Shown here: piece after piece, positions 7,224 to 12,842 of the stretch | Layout: each line of letters begins with the position of its first letter | How positions within the stretch are numbered: position 1 is the first letter of the stretch | Assembly: GCA_021298045.1 (NCBI GenBank) | Contig: JAJTHY010000095.1 | Coordinates: 1 to 12,842, forward strand | Source of the DNA: Candidatus Jidaibacter sp. | GTDB taxonomy: Bacteria > Pseudomonadota > Alphaproteobacteria > Rickettsiales > Midichloriaceae | DNA: 12,842 bases | Direction: 5' to 3' | Notes under the pieces: model-generated | What the model saw: the letters and a program-made list of their open reading frames with translations, nothing else | Told to the model about the DNA's origin: nothing | Databases searched by the model: none | Translations under genes and position numbers: made by a program

Positions 7224-7663
7224 TGCAGGCTATTATATATCAGTCCGCTCTTCCAGATATTGCTAAAGGCTTGGCTAAACTTATTGAAACCATTTGGCTT
7301 AAATCCAATAAACTTTTAATATACAGTAGTAACAAGGAGTTGTTGCAAAGAATGGATGAAATCCTTTGGACTTATGAGCAGCTATCTTTCTTGCCTCATG
7401 TTTTCCAGGATGATGAAATAGCTTCTAAAACGCCTGTGGTGCTAACTTCTGATCTGCACAACGTTAATAACGCAAATATACTGGTTTGTTTGGACCCCTT
7501 ATTACCAGATTCCTTTACTGATTTTGAAAAAATGATATATATGTACAGCTATACAGAAGGCAGAGAAAAGGTGAATCCTTTCATTCAACAGTTGCAAACA
7601 AAGAAAATTGAAGTTATTGAATATCAGCAGGCACCATCTGGTGCTTGGCAGAAAATTGCATGA
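7223..7663 (+). CDS. holC: DNA polymerase III chi subunit (HolC)
   Basis: Chi links the clamp-loader complex to single-strand binding protein at the replication fork. At 146 residues it matches the usual length (147 in E. coli). Family features are the short N-terminal strand followed by a long helix (about 8-27), the strand 'KLLIYSSN', the block 'MDEILWTYEQLSFLPHVF' (about 44-61, equivalent to the 'LWTF....F.PH' signature) and 'NANILVCLDP'. It overlaps the lptB stop by one base (TAATG) and ends eight bases before ppiD, so it is embedded in an envelope-biogenesis operon. Chi is a divergent family; the LWT/PH block and length make the call good but not absolute. Confidence 0.85.
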   Translation: MQAIIYQSALPDIAKGLAKLIETIWLKSNKLLIYSSNKELLQRMDEILWTYEQLSFLPHVFQDDEIASKTPVVLTSDLHNVNNANILVCLDPLLPDSFTDFEKMIYMYSYTEGREKVNPFIQQLQTKKIEVIEYQQAPSGAWQKIA

Positions 7664-7671
7664 GGGTATAA

Positions 7672-9531
7672 ATGCTAGCGAGTTTTAGAAAGGTATCAAA
7701 TAGCTTAATAATCAAAGCTTTGATGATTGTGTTGCTGTTTAGCTTTGTGGTTTGGGGCGTGGGTGACATGCTGCGTACAAACTCTGGTGGTAGCATCATA
7801 AAAGTTGGAGACACTAAAATTAATGAGATTGAATTCAACAACTTATATCGCGAGCAAATAGCAGGCGTTCAGCAACAATTTGGCCATGAGTTCACTAAAG
7901 AAGAAATGAATGATCCGCAATTGAAGCAATTAATAGTTAACCAACTTGTAAATACTTTGCTGCAAAAACAACTAGCTAAAGACATGAACTTTGCCGTAAG
8001 CGATGACATGGTTAAGTTTGAAATAGCAGCTATGCCAATGTTTGCCACTGATGGAAAATTTGATAAGAACATTTTTGATTCTTACTTGCGCGCTGCAAAT
8101 ATGAGTGAAGGAAAGTTTATTGAGCTATTGAGAGAGGATCTAAGTCTGCAAAATCTTGGGCTACTGATGCAAGCATTAAGGCTTGATTCCACATTACGTG
8201 CAGATGCCCTATTGAAAGCGAGGGGGCAAACACGGGTCGTTAAAATGGTAACTATCTCAAAAATTGGGGCTATGTATAAAGATGAGCCGAGTGACCTAGA
8301 GCTAAAAGCAGTTTTTGATTCCAACCAAACCAGGTTTACTATTCCAGAAAAAAGGGATGTTTCTTACCTTGTTTTTGGGCTTGATGGCATTATTGAAAAC
8401 GCTCCAACAGATGAAGTGCTTATGGATATTTACAAAAGTAAAAAGCAAAGTTTTACGGATCCTGAGAAACGCAAAGTTCATCAAATGATTTTCAAAGACA
8501 AAGCTTCCGCTGATACCGCGATTGCAGAGATAAATTCAGGACAAAAATTTGACGAAGTGATGAAGAAAAATTTTCCTGATAAAAAAACTTCTCTGATTGG
8601 TGAGATCACAAGAAGTGGATTAAGCGCTGACATTGCAGAGGTTATTTTCAGTTTGAAAAAGGGTGAAATTTCAAGAGCCACAAATTCACCGCTTGGCTAT
8701 CATATATTTATGGTGGAAGAAATTATACCTGGTAAAACTAAAGAATTTGCCGAAGTTAAAGATGCTATGAAGAAGGCTTATATAGAGGAGCGCAGGTATG
8801 ATAAGCTCAATGAGATGGCACAAAATATCGATAAGGAAATCCTTTCCGGCAAGTCTTTGGCTGATCTTGCTAATGAATTTGGCTTAAAGGTAGAGAAAAT
8901 TTCTTCAGCTTCAATAGCTGATGATAACGGCATGATGAGATCTCAAGGTTTTAAAAACACTGCTTTTACTACTAATGAAAAAGATGTTTCCATGGTTACG
9001 CCTATAGAAGGAAAAGATAGCTATTTTGTTTTGGGGGTGGACAAAATACATCCCTCAACAATTAAGCGCTTAGAGGATGTTAAACCTGAAGTTATAAAGA
9101 TTTGGCAAGAAGAAAAGGTGTTAGCTAAATTAAATGATATAGGCCAAACTATTTACAAAGAACTGGTTTCTGGCAAAAAGATGGAGGAAGTGGTTAAAAC
9201 ATTTGATCTCTCCCCTGCTAGAGTGATAAATATATCTATGTTCTCAGAAATTAGCAAAAAGCTACCTCCGGAATTTTTGAAAGAAGTATTCTCTCTTGAT
9301 GCAAATGGTTATACCCATCCTATAAAAGATGAAAAAGGCGATTATATAATTGCGCAAGTTTCGGAAATAATAGATGCGGATTTATCTCAGTTAGCAGAAA
9401 AACGGCCCTATGTAAGTATGGAAATTATGCAAAGCACACCTAGCGACTTGATGGCGCAAATCTTAGGTAGCGCTCGCCAAAAATATGCTGTTGAGATAAA
9501 TTATCCTTATATACAGGGGCTTGAGTTTTAG
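7672..9531 (+). CDS. ppiD: Membrane-anchored peptidyl-prolyl isomerase / periplasmic chaperone, PpiD family
   Basis: PpiD sits at the Sec translocon exit and helps newly exported proteins fold. The 619 residues match E. coli PpiD (623). A single N-terminal membrane anchor lies at about 13-33 ('IIKALMIVLLFSFVVWGVGDM' region). A SurA/PpiD-like helical chaperone segment follows ('VGDTKINEIEFNNLYR' near 45-60, 'QLIVNQLVNTLLQKQLAKDM' near 86-105). A parvulin-type PPIase domain covers about 266-350, ending in 'SPLGYHIFMVEEI'. The C-terminal 250 residues repeat parvulin-like patterns more weakly. The start is supported by GAGGG (7662-7666), five bases before the ATG and overlapping the holC stop. 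Its TAG stop abuts the second palindromic repeat. Whether the PPIase is catalytically active cannot be judged; in E. coli PpiD the chaperone activity matters most. Confidence 0.9.
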   Translation: MLASFRKVSNSLIIKALMIVLLFSFVVWGVGDMLRTNSGGSIIKVGDTKINEIEFNNLYREQIAGVQQQFGHEFTKEEMNDPQLKQLIVNQLVNTLLQKQLAKDMNFAVSDDMVKFEIAAMPMFATDGKFDKNIFDSYLRAANMSEGKFIELLREDLSLQNLGLLMQALRLDSTLRADALLKARGQTRVVKMVTISKIGAMYKDEPSDLELKAVFDSNQTRFTIPEKRDVSYLVFGLDGIIENAPTDEVLMDIYKSKKQSFTDPEKRKVHQMIFKDKASADTAIAEINSGQKFDEVMKKNFPDKKTSLIGEITRSGLSADIAEVIFSLKKGEISRATNSPLGYHIFMVEEIIPGKTKEFAEVKDAMKKAYIEERRYDKLNEMAQNIDKEILSGKSLADLANEFGLKVEKISSASIADDNGMMRSQGFKNTAFTTNEKDVSMVTPIEGKDSYFVLGVDKIHPSTIKRLEDVKPEVIKIWQEEKVLAKLNDIGQTIYKELVSGKKMEEVVKTFDLSPARVINISMFSEISKKLPPEFLKEVFSLDANGYTHPIKDEKGDYIIAQVSEIIDADLSQLAEKRPYVSMEIMQSTPSDLMAQILGSARQKYAVEINYPYIQGLEF

Positions 9532-9532
9532 C

Positions 9533-9674
9533 TATAGCTAAAGCCGTATAAAAGAGTCATGTTAATTGTCTTCCTGCTGCGGATGGAATCTTAAGATCCC
9601 AAGCAATAGCGAGGATGACTATGGGGCGGAAATTTGTTGTATTTTCATAGCCATTTTATAAGGGATTAGCTATA
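9533..9674. repeat. Palindromic repeat in the ppiD/murG convergent gap (repeat copy 2)
   Basis: This element starts two bases after the ppiD stop with TATAGCTA (9533-9540) and ends with TAGCTATA (9667-9674), as copy 1 does. The outer arms of about 30 bases pair imperfectly (TATAGCTAA..CC.TATAAAA). The centre is the perfect 10-bp palindrome ATCTTAAGAT (9588-9597), flanked by further weak pairing. The right arm is some 20 bases longer than the left. Its last 34 bases (9641-9674) match copy 1 at 31 positions, while the interior differs and is less AT-rich. This indicates a shared terminal module with a variable core. It may act as a bidirectional terminator or be a non-autonomous mobile palindrome. 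Confidence 0.65.
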
Positions 9675-9711
9675 CTCCATTAACTTGAAAAATTGACGGA
9701 GTATTCAAGAA
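9675..9711. other. Remaining murG 3' flank with small inverted repeats
   Basis: Between the palindromic repeat and the murG stop there are two short inverted pairs. TACTCC (9673-9678) pairs with GGAGTA (9698-9703), and CTTGAA (9684-9689) with TTCAAG (9704-9709). They overlap, so only one could fold at a time. Neither is followed by a T-tract in the murG direction, so a terminator role is possible but weak. Confidence 0.25.
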
Positions 9712-10794
9712 TCAAATCGCTCCCATAGCTTTTCGTATCTTCTCTGCAGCACCTAAAATAGCCATTTTCCCAGATTTTTTAGCCATACCCTGCATCCGTT
9801 TTGGAGAGCTTAAAATTTCAGCCAAAGTGGTTGCTAGCAGTTCTGCCGTCAAGGAGCTTTCATCAATTATGATTGCGCCCCCTGCATCGCTTAAAAGTTT
9901 AGCATTGTAGTATTGATGATTATCCGTTGCAATTTTAAGAGGTATAAAAATTGCTGGCTTGCCCATTATTGCAATTTCTGTAACAGTAGATGCTCCAGAA
10001 CGGCAAATGATGAGATCAGCATTTGCCATCAATTCACCTATGTTTTCGAAAAAGCCACGAACTTCTACTTGCGACTTTGTTGCTTTATAAAGCCTTTTCG
10101 TTTCCATAACTAGATTGTTCCTAGCTTGCTGGTGAATTTTAAGCCTGGTCTGAAGCTCTTCTGGAAGCAATTTAATGCTAAATGGTACAACATCACTAAA
10201 AATTTTGGCACCCTGACTCCCTCCAATTACCAGAATATTAAAGGAGTTATGATCAGCTATCTTATTTTGCGAAAAGCTTAATACACTCTTGCGCACTAAA
10301 TTCCCAACCACAATAGACTTGTGAGCATGTTTTGCAGGCAACTTCGTTGTATGTGGGAAGGATAAAAATAGCTTGCTTGCAAACGGTAAAAAAGTGCGGT
10401 TGACTCTACCCACCACAGCATTTTGTTCATGTGTATAAATTGGGATGCGCAAACGCAGAGCCGCCATTAATGCTGGGAAAGATGGATAGCCGCCAAATCC
10501 CACCACTGCAACCACTCCCTTATCTTTAAATAAGCGCGCTAGTCTAAAAACCACCGGGATAAGCTTTAAGAAGTTCAACGCATTAGAAATTGCACTCTTA
10601 CCAGGTTTTGGTGCAAAAATCTTTAAGCTATCTATTTTTGCAAGCCCGCCTCGCAGAAACTCATTGGTTCGTTGATCGCATATTAAAAGTGGTTTATAAC
10701 CATGCTCTAATAGCTCTTCCGCGAGCGCCTGAGCCGGAAAGAAATGCCCCCCCGTTCCGCCTGCAGCCATTGCAATCACATCACCCTTTTTCAT
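9712..10794 (-). CDS. murG: UDP-GlcNAc:undecaprenyl-PP-MurNAc-pentapeptide GlcNAc transferase (MurG)
   Basis: MurG converts lipid I to lipid II on the inner face of the inner membrane, the last cytoplasmic step of peptidoglycan precursor synthesis. The 360 residues form the expected GT-B pair of domains. The N-terminal acceptor domain has GGTGGH (12-17), GFGGYPSFP (99-107) and HEQN (122-125). The C-terminal nucleotide-sugar domain has GGSQGA (191-196), CRSGASTVTEI (264-274) and DNHQYYNA (291-298). The ATG is supported by GAGGA (10801-10805), six bases upstream. The gene starts 14 bases inside the end of nrdR, so its ribosome-binding site lies in nrdR coding sequence. It is outside the usual dcw cluster (ftsW, murC, murB). 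Its presence implies that the organism makes peptidoglycan or at least lipid II. Confidence 0.97.
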   Translation of the reverse strand: MKKGDVIAMAAGGTGGHFFPAQALAEELLEHGYKPLLICDQRTNEFLRGGLAKIDSLKIFAPKPGKSAISNALNFLKLIPVVFRLARLFKDKGVVAVVGFGGYPSFPALMAALRLRIPIYTHEQNAVVGRVNRTFLPFASKLFLSFPHTTKLPAKHAHKSIVVGNLVRKSVLSFSQNKIADHNSFNILVIGGSQGAKIFSDVVPFSIKLLPEELQTRLKIHQQARNNLVMETKRLYKATKSQVEVRGFFENIGELMANADLIICRSGASTVTEIAIMGKPAIFIPLKIATDNHQYYNAKLLSDAGGAIIIDESSLTAELLATTLAEILSSPKRMQGMAKKSGKMAILGAAEKIRKAMGAI

Positions 10795-11245
10795 TTTCTT
10801 TCCTCAAATTTGAGATAAACTGGCCGAAGTCTGTAGCTTTGTTAAAATCCATGTAAACTGATGCATACCTAACACATGCGACTTCATCTATTTCAGCAAG
10901 CCCTTCCATAACCAACTGACCAACCACTTTTGATGGGACCTCGCCCTCGCCATATTTTTCAAGTTTTTTTAGGATCTTAGAGCTTATTTCGTCCACATTT
11001 TCAGAATTGATTGGGCGCTTTCTTGTGGCGACTTCTATAGATCTGATCAACTTATTGATGTCAAATGGTCTGACTTCTCCATTCTTCTTTATTATTTTTA
11101 TCTCCCTGTTTTCGACCCTTTCAAAGGTTGTGAACCTCGCCCCGCAGCTAGGGCATTGGCGTCTGCGCTTGATGGACATGCCATCATCAGAAGGCCTGGA
11201 GTCTTTAACTTGCGTATCTAAAAATGCACAAAATGGGCACTTCAT
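10781..11245 (-). CDS. nrdR: Transcriptional repressor NrdR (ribonucleotide reductase regulator)
   Basis: NrdR represses ribonucleotide reductase genes when dATP is high. The 154 residues (149 in E. coli) contain the zinc ribbon with C3-x2-C6 and C31-x2-C34, and the basic 'SIKRRRQCPSCGARFTTFERVE' block. An ATP-cone domain follows from about 48 to 138 ('VRPFDINKLIRSIEVATRKRP'). An AAGG lies just before the ATG, supporting the start. It is five bases after the small membrane protein gene and overlaps murG by 14 bases, so it is the middle gene of a three-gene operon. NrdR is more often linked with glyA, ribD or nusB; none is here. I saw no pair of NrdR boxes and no nrd gene in the window. Confidence 0.96.
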   Translation of the reverse strand: MKCPFCAFLDTQVKDSRPSDDGMSIKRRRQCPSCGARFTTFERVENREIKIIKKNGEVRPFDINKLIRSIEVATRKRPINSENVDEISSKILKKLEKYGEGEVPSKVVGQLVMEGLAEIDEVACVRYASVYMDFNKATDFGQFISNLRKENEKG

Positions 11246-11250
11246 TTTCC

Positions 11251-11631
11251 TTAGCTCAAAATATTTTTATCGTCAGGTTGGTTTTCGTCATCTTGCTTAT
11301 GTGGTAAGGATTTATAATCATTAATGTCTTTTATTGAGATTTCATTAATTAAATTACCATTGCAATAGTCATGTATTGATACTTTAAATGCCCCGCTTTC
11401 ATCTCGCCATATTACATATATAAAACCGTTCTCCATAGAAATGTTTTGGACCTTACCACTTACATCCAAATTAAAATTGGAGCATTTGTTTTTTGTCTCA
11501 ATTTGGTCTACAATAGCTCCAAAGTTTTTTTTATAAGCTATATATGTGAGGAATAAGGTTGCAAACACCAATACAAACCCAAGCATATAAACGAAGAATT
11601 TCAGGAATTGTATATCGGACCTTTTTTTCAT
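11251..11631 (-). CDS. Small membrane-anchored protein of unknown function, divergent from rluD
   Basis: I do not recognise a function. From the ATG at 11629-11631 it has 126 residues. A short basic N-terminus (MKKRSD) is followed by one membrane helix (about 10-33, 'FFVYMLGFVLVFATLFLTYIAY' core) and a small periplasmic domain with alternating strands ('VSGKVQNISMENGFIYVIW', 'AFKVSIHDYCNGNLINEISI'). The tail is hydrophilic and Asp/Gln/Lys-rich. The frame extends to a TTG at 11644-11646 that would overlap rluD; the ATG start is preferred. The layout (anchor, then a beta-rich tail with a D..(N/T)G turn) and the position next to rluD recall small alphaproteobacterial DUF6476-type proteins. That is a resemblance, not a proven match. 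It is the first gene of an operon with nrdR and murG. Confidence 0.75.
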   Translation of the reverse strand: MKKRSDIQFLKFFVYMLGFVLVFATLFLTYIAYKKNFGAIVDQIETKNKCSNFNLDVSGKVQNISMENGFIYVIWRDESGAFKVSIHDYCNGNLINEISIKDINDYKSLPHKQDDENQPDDKNILS

Positions 11632-11632
11632 A

Positions 11633-12613
11633 ATGCAAACAAACAATTTATCAACAATCTACACCATAATCTATAATGAGCAAGATGGCAAAGTGCGCAT
11701 TGATAGCTTTTTGGCACAAAAAATTTTGGAACTGTCTCGTACAAAAATTCAAAGACTTATTGAATCTGGGGCTTTGCGTGTGAACGGTAAGGTAGTTAAA
11801 GAATCAAATCTAAAATTATGTGATGGCGATACCTTAAATTTGGAAATGCCTAAGAAACAAAGTTTTGTACTTGCCCCGCATAGCGAAATAAATTTTGAGA
11901 TAGTTTTTGAAGATGATGATCTAATGGTAATAAATAAACCCGCTGGGCTCACTGTGCATCCTGGTGCCGGCAACTATTCTGATACTTTAGTAAATGCTCT
12001 CATTGGCTCTCATGCTGGCAATCTTTCTACTGTGGGAGGCCCGCAAAGACCTGGCATTGTACATAGGCTTGATAAGGATACTTCTGGCCTTATGGTAATC
12101 GCAAAAAATGATGATTCTCACCATGTGCTTTCTAAAATGCTTGCCGAGCGGAATATAAAGCGCACCTATCTGGCATTGGTTTATGGCATGCTAAACCAGG
12201 CTTTTGGGACAATTAAAACACAATATGGTAGAAGTAAGCGAGACCCTAAAAGAATGTGTGTAAAGCGAATGGGTGGGCGCATAGCTGTTACCCATTATAA
12301 AACTTTAGAAACCTTTGCCGAAGGTTCATTATCATTAGTGGAATGCTCATTAGAAACTGGACGCACCCATCAAATTCGCGTGCATATGGATCATGTAGGG
12401 CACCCGATAGTTGGAGATCAAACATATGGTAAAGGTAAAAATTTTAATCTTAATGCTCTTTCGGAAGAGCAGGTAACTCTTGTGAAAAACTTTGGTAGGC
12501 AAGCGCTGCATGCATATAAGCTTGCATTCTCGCATCCTAAAACTGGTGAGGAACTGTCTTTTACTTGTGAGCCAAGTGCAGACATAGATATGCTTTTGAA
12601 GGGTTGTAGATAA
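11633..12613 (+). CDS. rluD: 23S rRNA pseudouridine synthase, RluD type
   Basis: RluA-family synthases isomerise uridines; E. coli RluD modifies helix 69 of 23S rRNA (1911, 1915, 1917). The 326 residues equal the E. coli length. An N-terminal S4 RNA-binding domain (about 22-72, 'RIDSFLAQKI...RTKIQRLIESGALRVNGKV') precedes the catalytic domain. That domain has 'INKPAGLTVHPG' (100-111), the active-site 'HRLDKDTSGL' (144-153, catalytic Asp147) and 'ETGRTHQIRVHM' (241-252). The S4 domain and HPGxGN block favour RluD over RluA; RluC is a close alternative. The ATG at 11633 is the only plausible start before the S4 domain, with no visible Shine-Dalgarno. It begins one base from the ATG of the divergent small-protein gene, so its own promoter must lie within that gene. 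Confidence 0.93.
   Translation: MQTNNLSTIYTIIYNEQDGKVRIDSFLAQKILELSRTKIQRLIESGALRVNGKVVKESNLKLCDGDTLNLEMPKKQSFVLAPHSEINFEIVFEDDDLMVINKPAGLTVHPGAGNYSDTLVNALIGSHAGNLSTVGGPQRPGIVHRLDKDTSGLMVIAKNDDSHHVLSKMLAERNIKRTYLALVYGMLNQAFGTIKTQYGRSKRDPKRMCVKRMGGRIAVTHYKTLETFAEGSLSLVECSLETGRTHQIRVHMDHVGHPIVGDQTYGKGKNFNLNALSEEQVTLVKNFGRQALHAYKLAFSHPKTGEELSFTCEPSADIDMLLKGCR
11663..11691 (-). promoter_or_regulatory. Putative promoter for the small protein-nrdR-murG operon, inside rluD
   Basis: Reading the minus strand, TTGCCA (complement of 11686-11691) and TATGGT (complement of 11663-11668) are 17 bases apart. They match the sigma70 consensus at 5 of 6 and 4 of 6 positions. Initiation would fall near 11655, about 25 bases before the ATG at 11631. 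Because the divergent starts are one base apart, this operon's promoter has to lie within rluD, where this candidate sits. It is untested and could be chance. Confidence 0.35.
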
Positions 12614-12639
12614 CCTTATTCTCACCAGTGGTGATAAGG
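12614..12639 (+). terminator. Small hairpin immediately after rluD
   Basis: CCTTAT (12614-12619) pairs with ATAAGG (12634-12639), and CACC (12623-12626) with GGTG (12630-12633), giving a 10-bp stem with a three-base TCT bulge and an AGT loop. It starts directly after the rluD stop. No U-tract follows, so if it ends transcription it would not be a standard intrinsic terminator; it may instead protect the 3' end. Confidence 0.35.
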
Positions 12640-12645
12640 AAATGC

Positions 12646-12679
12646 GTTATTATCGAATATTGACTATTTCGATAATAAC
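12646..12679. promoter_or_regulatory. Perfect 12-bp inverted repeat upstream of fic (operator candidate)
   Basis: GTTATTATCGAA (12646-12657) and TTCGATAATAAC (12668-12679) are perfect complements around a 10-base spacer. The spacer carries TTGACT (12660-12665), a good -35-like hexamer for the plus strand. The repeat ends about 40 bases before the fic ATG and has no trailing T-tract. It therefore looks more like a binding site for a dimeric regulator than a terminator. Confidence 0.5.
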
Positions 12680-12719
12680 GATTACGCTAGGCATAATATC
12701 AAGTATTGTTTTTGATTAG

Positions 12720-12842
12720 ATGGATATATTTGCTTCACCTTCAGGGCGAGTCATAAAATTACCCCAAGGGTATAGTGCTTTTATACCCAACGCCTTGCCC
12801 CCTATTTTGGAGTGGGATACTGCTATAGTTAATTCTTTATCA
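12720..12842 (+). CDS. Fic-family protein, N-terminal fragment (3' end outside window)
   Basis: Only 41 codons are visible before the window ends. They read 'GRVIKLPQGYSAFIPNALPP' and then 'LEWD', which matches the N-terminal domain (Fic_N type) of Fic proteins of the 'YxAFIPxPLPPxLExD' pattern. Fic enzymes transfer AMP or other nucleotides to protein hydroxyl groups. The catalytic HPFxxGNGR motif and any inhibitory helix lie beyond the window, so activity cannot be judged. The ATG at 12720 directly follows an in-frame TAG (12717-12719), so the start cannot lie further upstream. No good Shine-Dalgarno is visible. Many proteins with this N-terminus end in a winged-helix domain, which would fit the palindrome upstream, but that part is unseen. 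Confidence 0.75.
   Translation, partial: MDIFASPSGRVIKLPQGYSAFIPNALPPILEWDTAIVNSLS

Noticed and set aside
12646..12679. The 12-bp palindrome as a chromosome dimer resolution (dif) site.
   Set aside because: dif sites have 11-bp XerC/XerD arms around a 6-bp centre and typically contain a TTATGTTAA-type arm; the spacing and arms here do not fit.
12817..12842. GCTATAGTTAATTCTTTATC near the window end resembles the left end of the palindromic repeat (CTATAGCTAATCCCTTAT).
   Set aside because: It lies inside the conserved N-terminal coding region of fic, has no inverted partner in view and has about three mismatches over 18 bases, so chance similarity is more likely.

Overview
The window (12.8 kb, AT-rich, tightly packed) looks like the chromosome of an alphaproteobacterium, most likely a host-associated lineage of the Rickettsiales/Holosporales type. 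This rests on composition, on gene content (NrdR, LptA/LptB, a HolC/PpiD pair, an RluD-type synthase beside a small membrane-anchored protein) and on scrambled housekeeping order: prfA without prmC, murG outside a dcw cluster, lptA without lptC. No marker gene fixes the genus. I see no tRNA, rRNA, CRISPR array, transposase or phage gene.

Layout. (1) Bases 1-1899, plus strand: the 3' part of RNase D (rnd), then release factor 1 (prfA) behind a plausible sigma70-type promoter. (2) Bases 2072-5757, minus strand: an AdiC-like amino-acid antiporter, a DadA-type D-amino-acid dehydrogenase and a patatin-like phospholipase, in transcription order with gaps of 63 and 77 bases. This is the most accessory-looking block. 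(3) Bases 5971-9531, plus strand: lptA-lptB-holC-ppiD with start/stop overlaps or very short gaps, an envelope-assembly operon with a DNA polymerase III subunit inside it. (4) Bases 9712-11631, minus strand: a small membrane-anchored protein, nrdR and murG, again with tiny gaps or overlap. (5) Bases 11633-12613, plus strand: rluD, starting one base away from the divergent minus-strand operon. (6) From 12720: the first 41 codons of a Fic-family protein, cut by the window end.

The least ordinary non-coding structure is a pair of related palindromic repeats at 1907-2069 and 9533-9674. They fill the only two convergent gene junctions in the window and share a nearly identical right arm of 34 bases. 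Two smaller inverted repeats look regulatory: a 9-bp repeat that covers the ribosome-binding site and start of the patatin gene, and a perfect 12-bp repeat about 40 bases upstream of fic.

Most genes are core functions: translation termination, ribosome modification, RNA processing, LPS transport, lipid II synthesis, periplasmic folding and control of ribonucleotide reductase. The antiporter/DadA/patatin block and fic are the candidates for host interaction or niche-specific metabolism. I do not see a convincing new multi-gene system.
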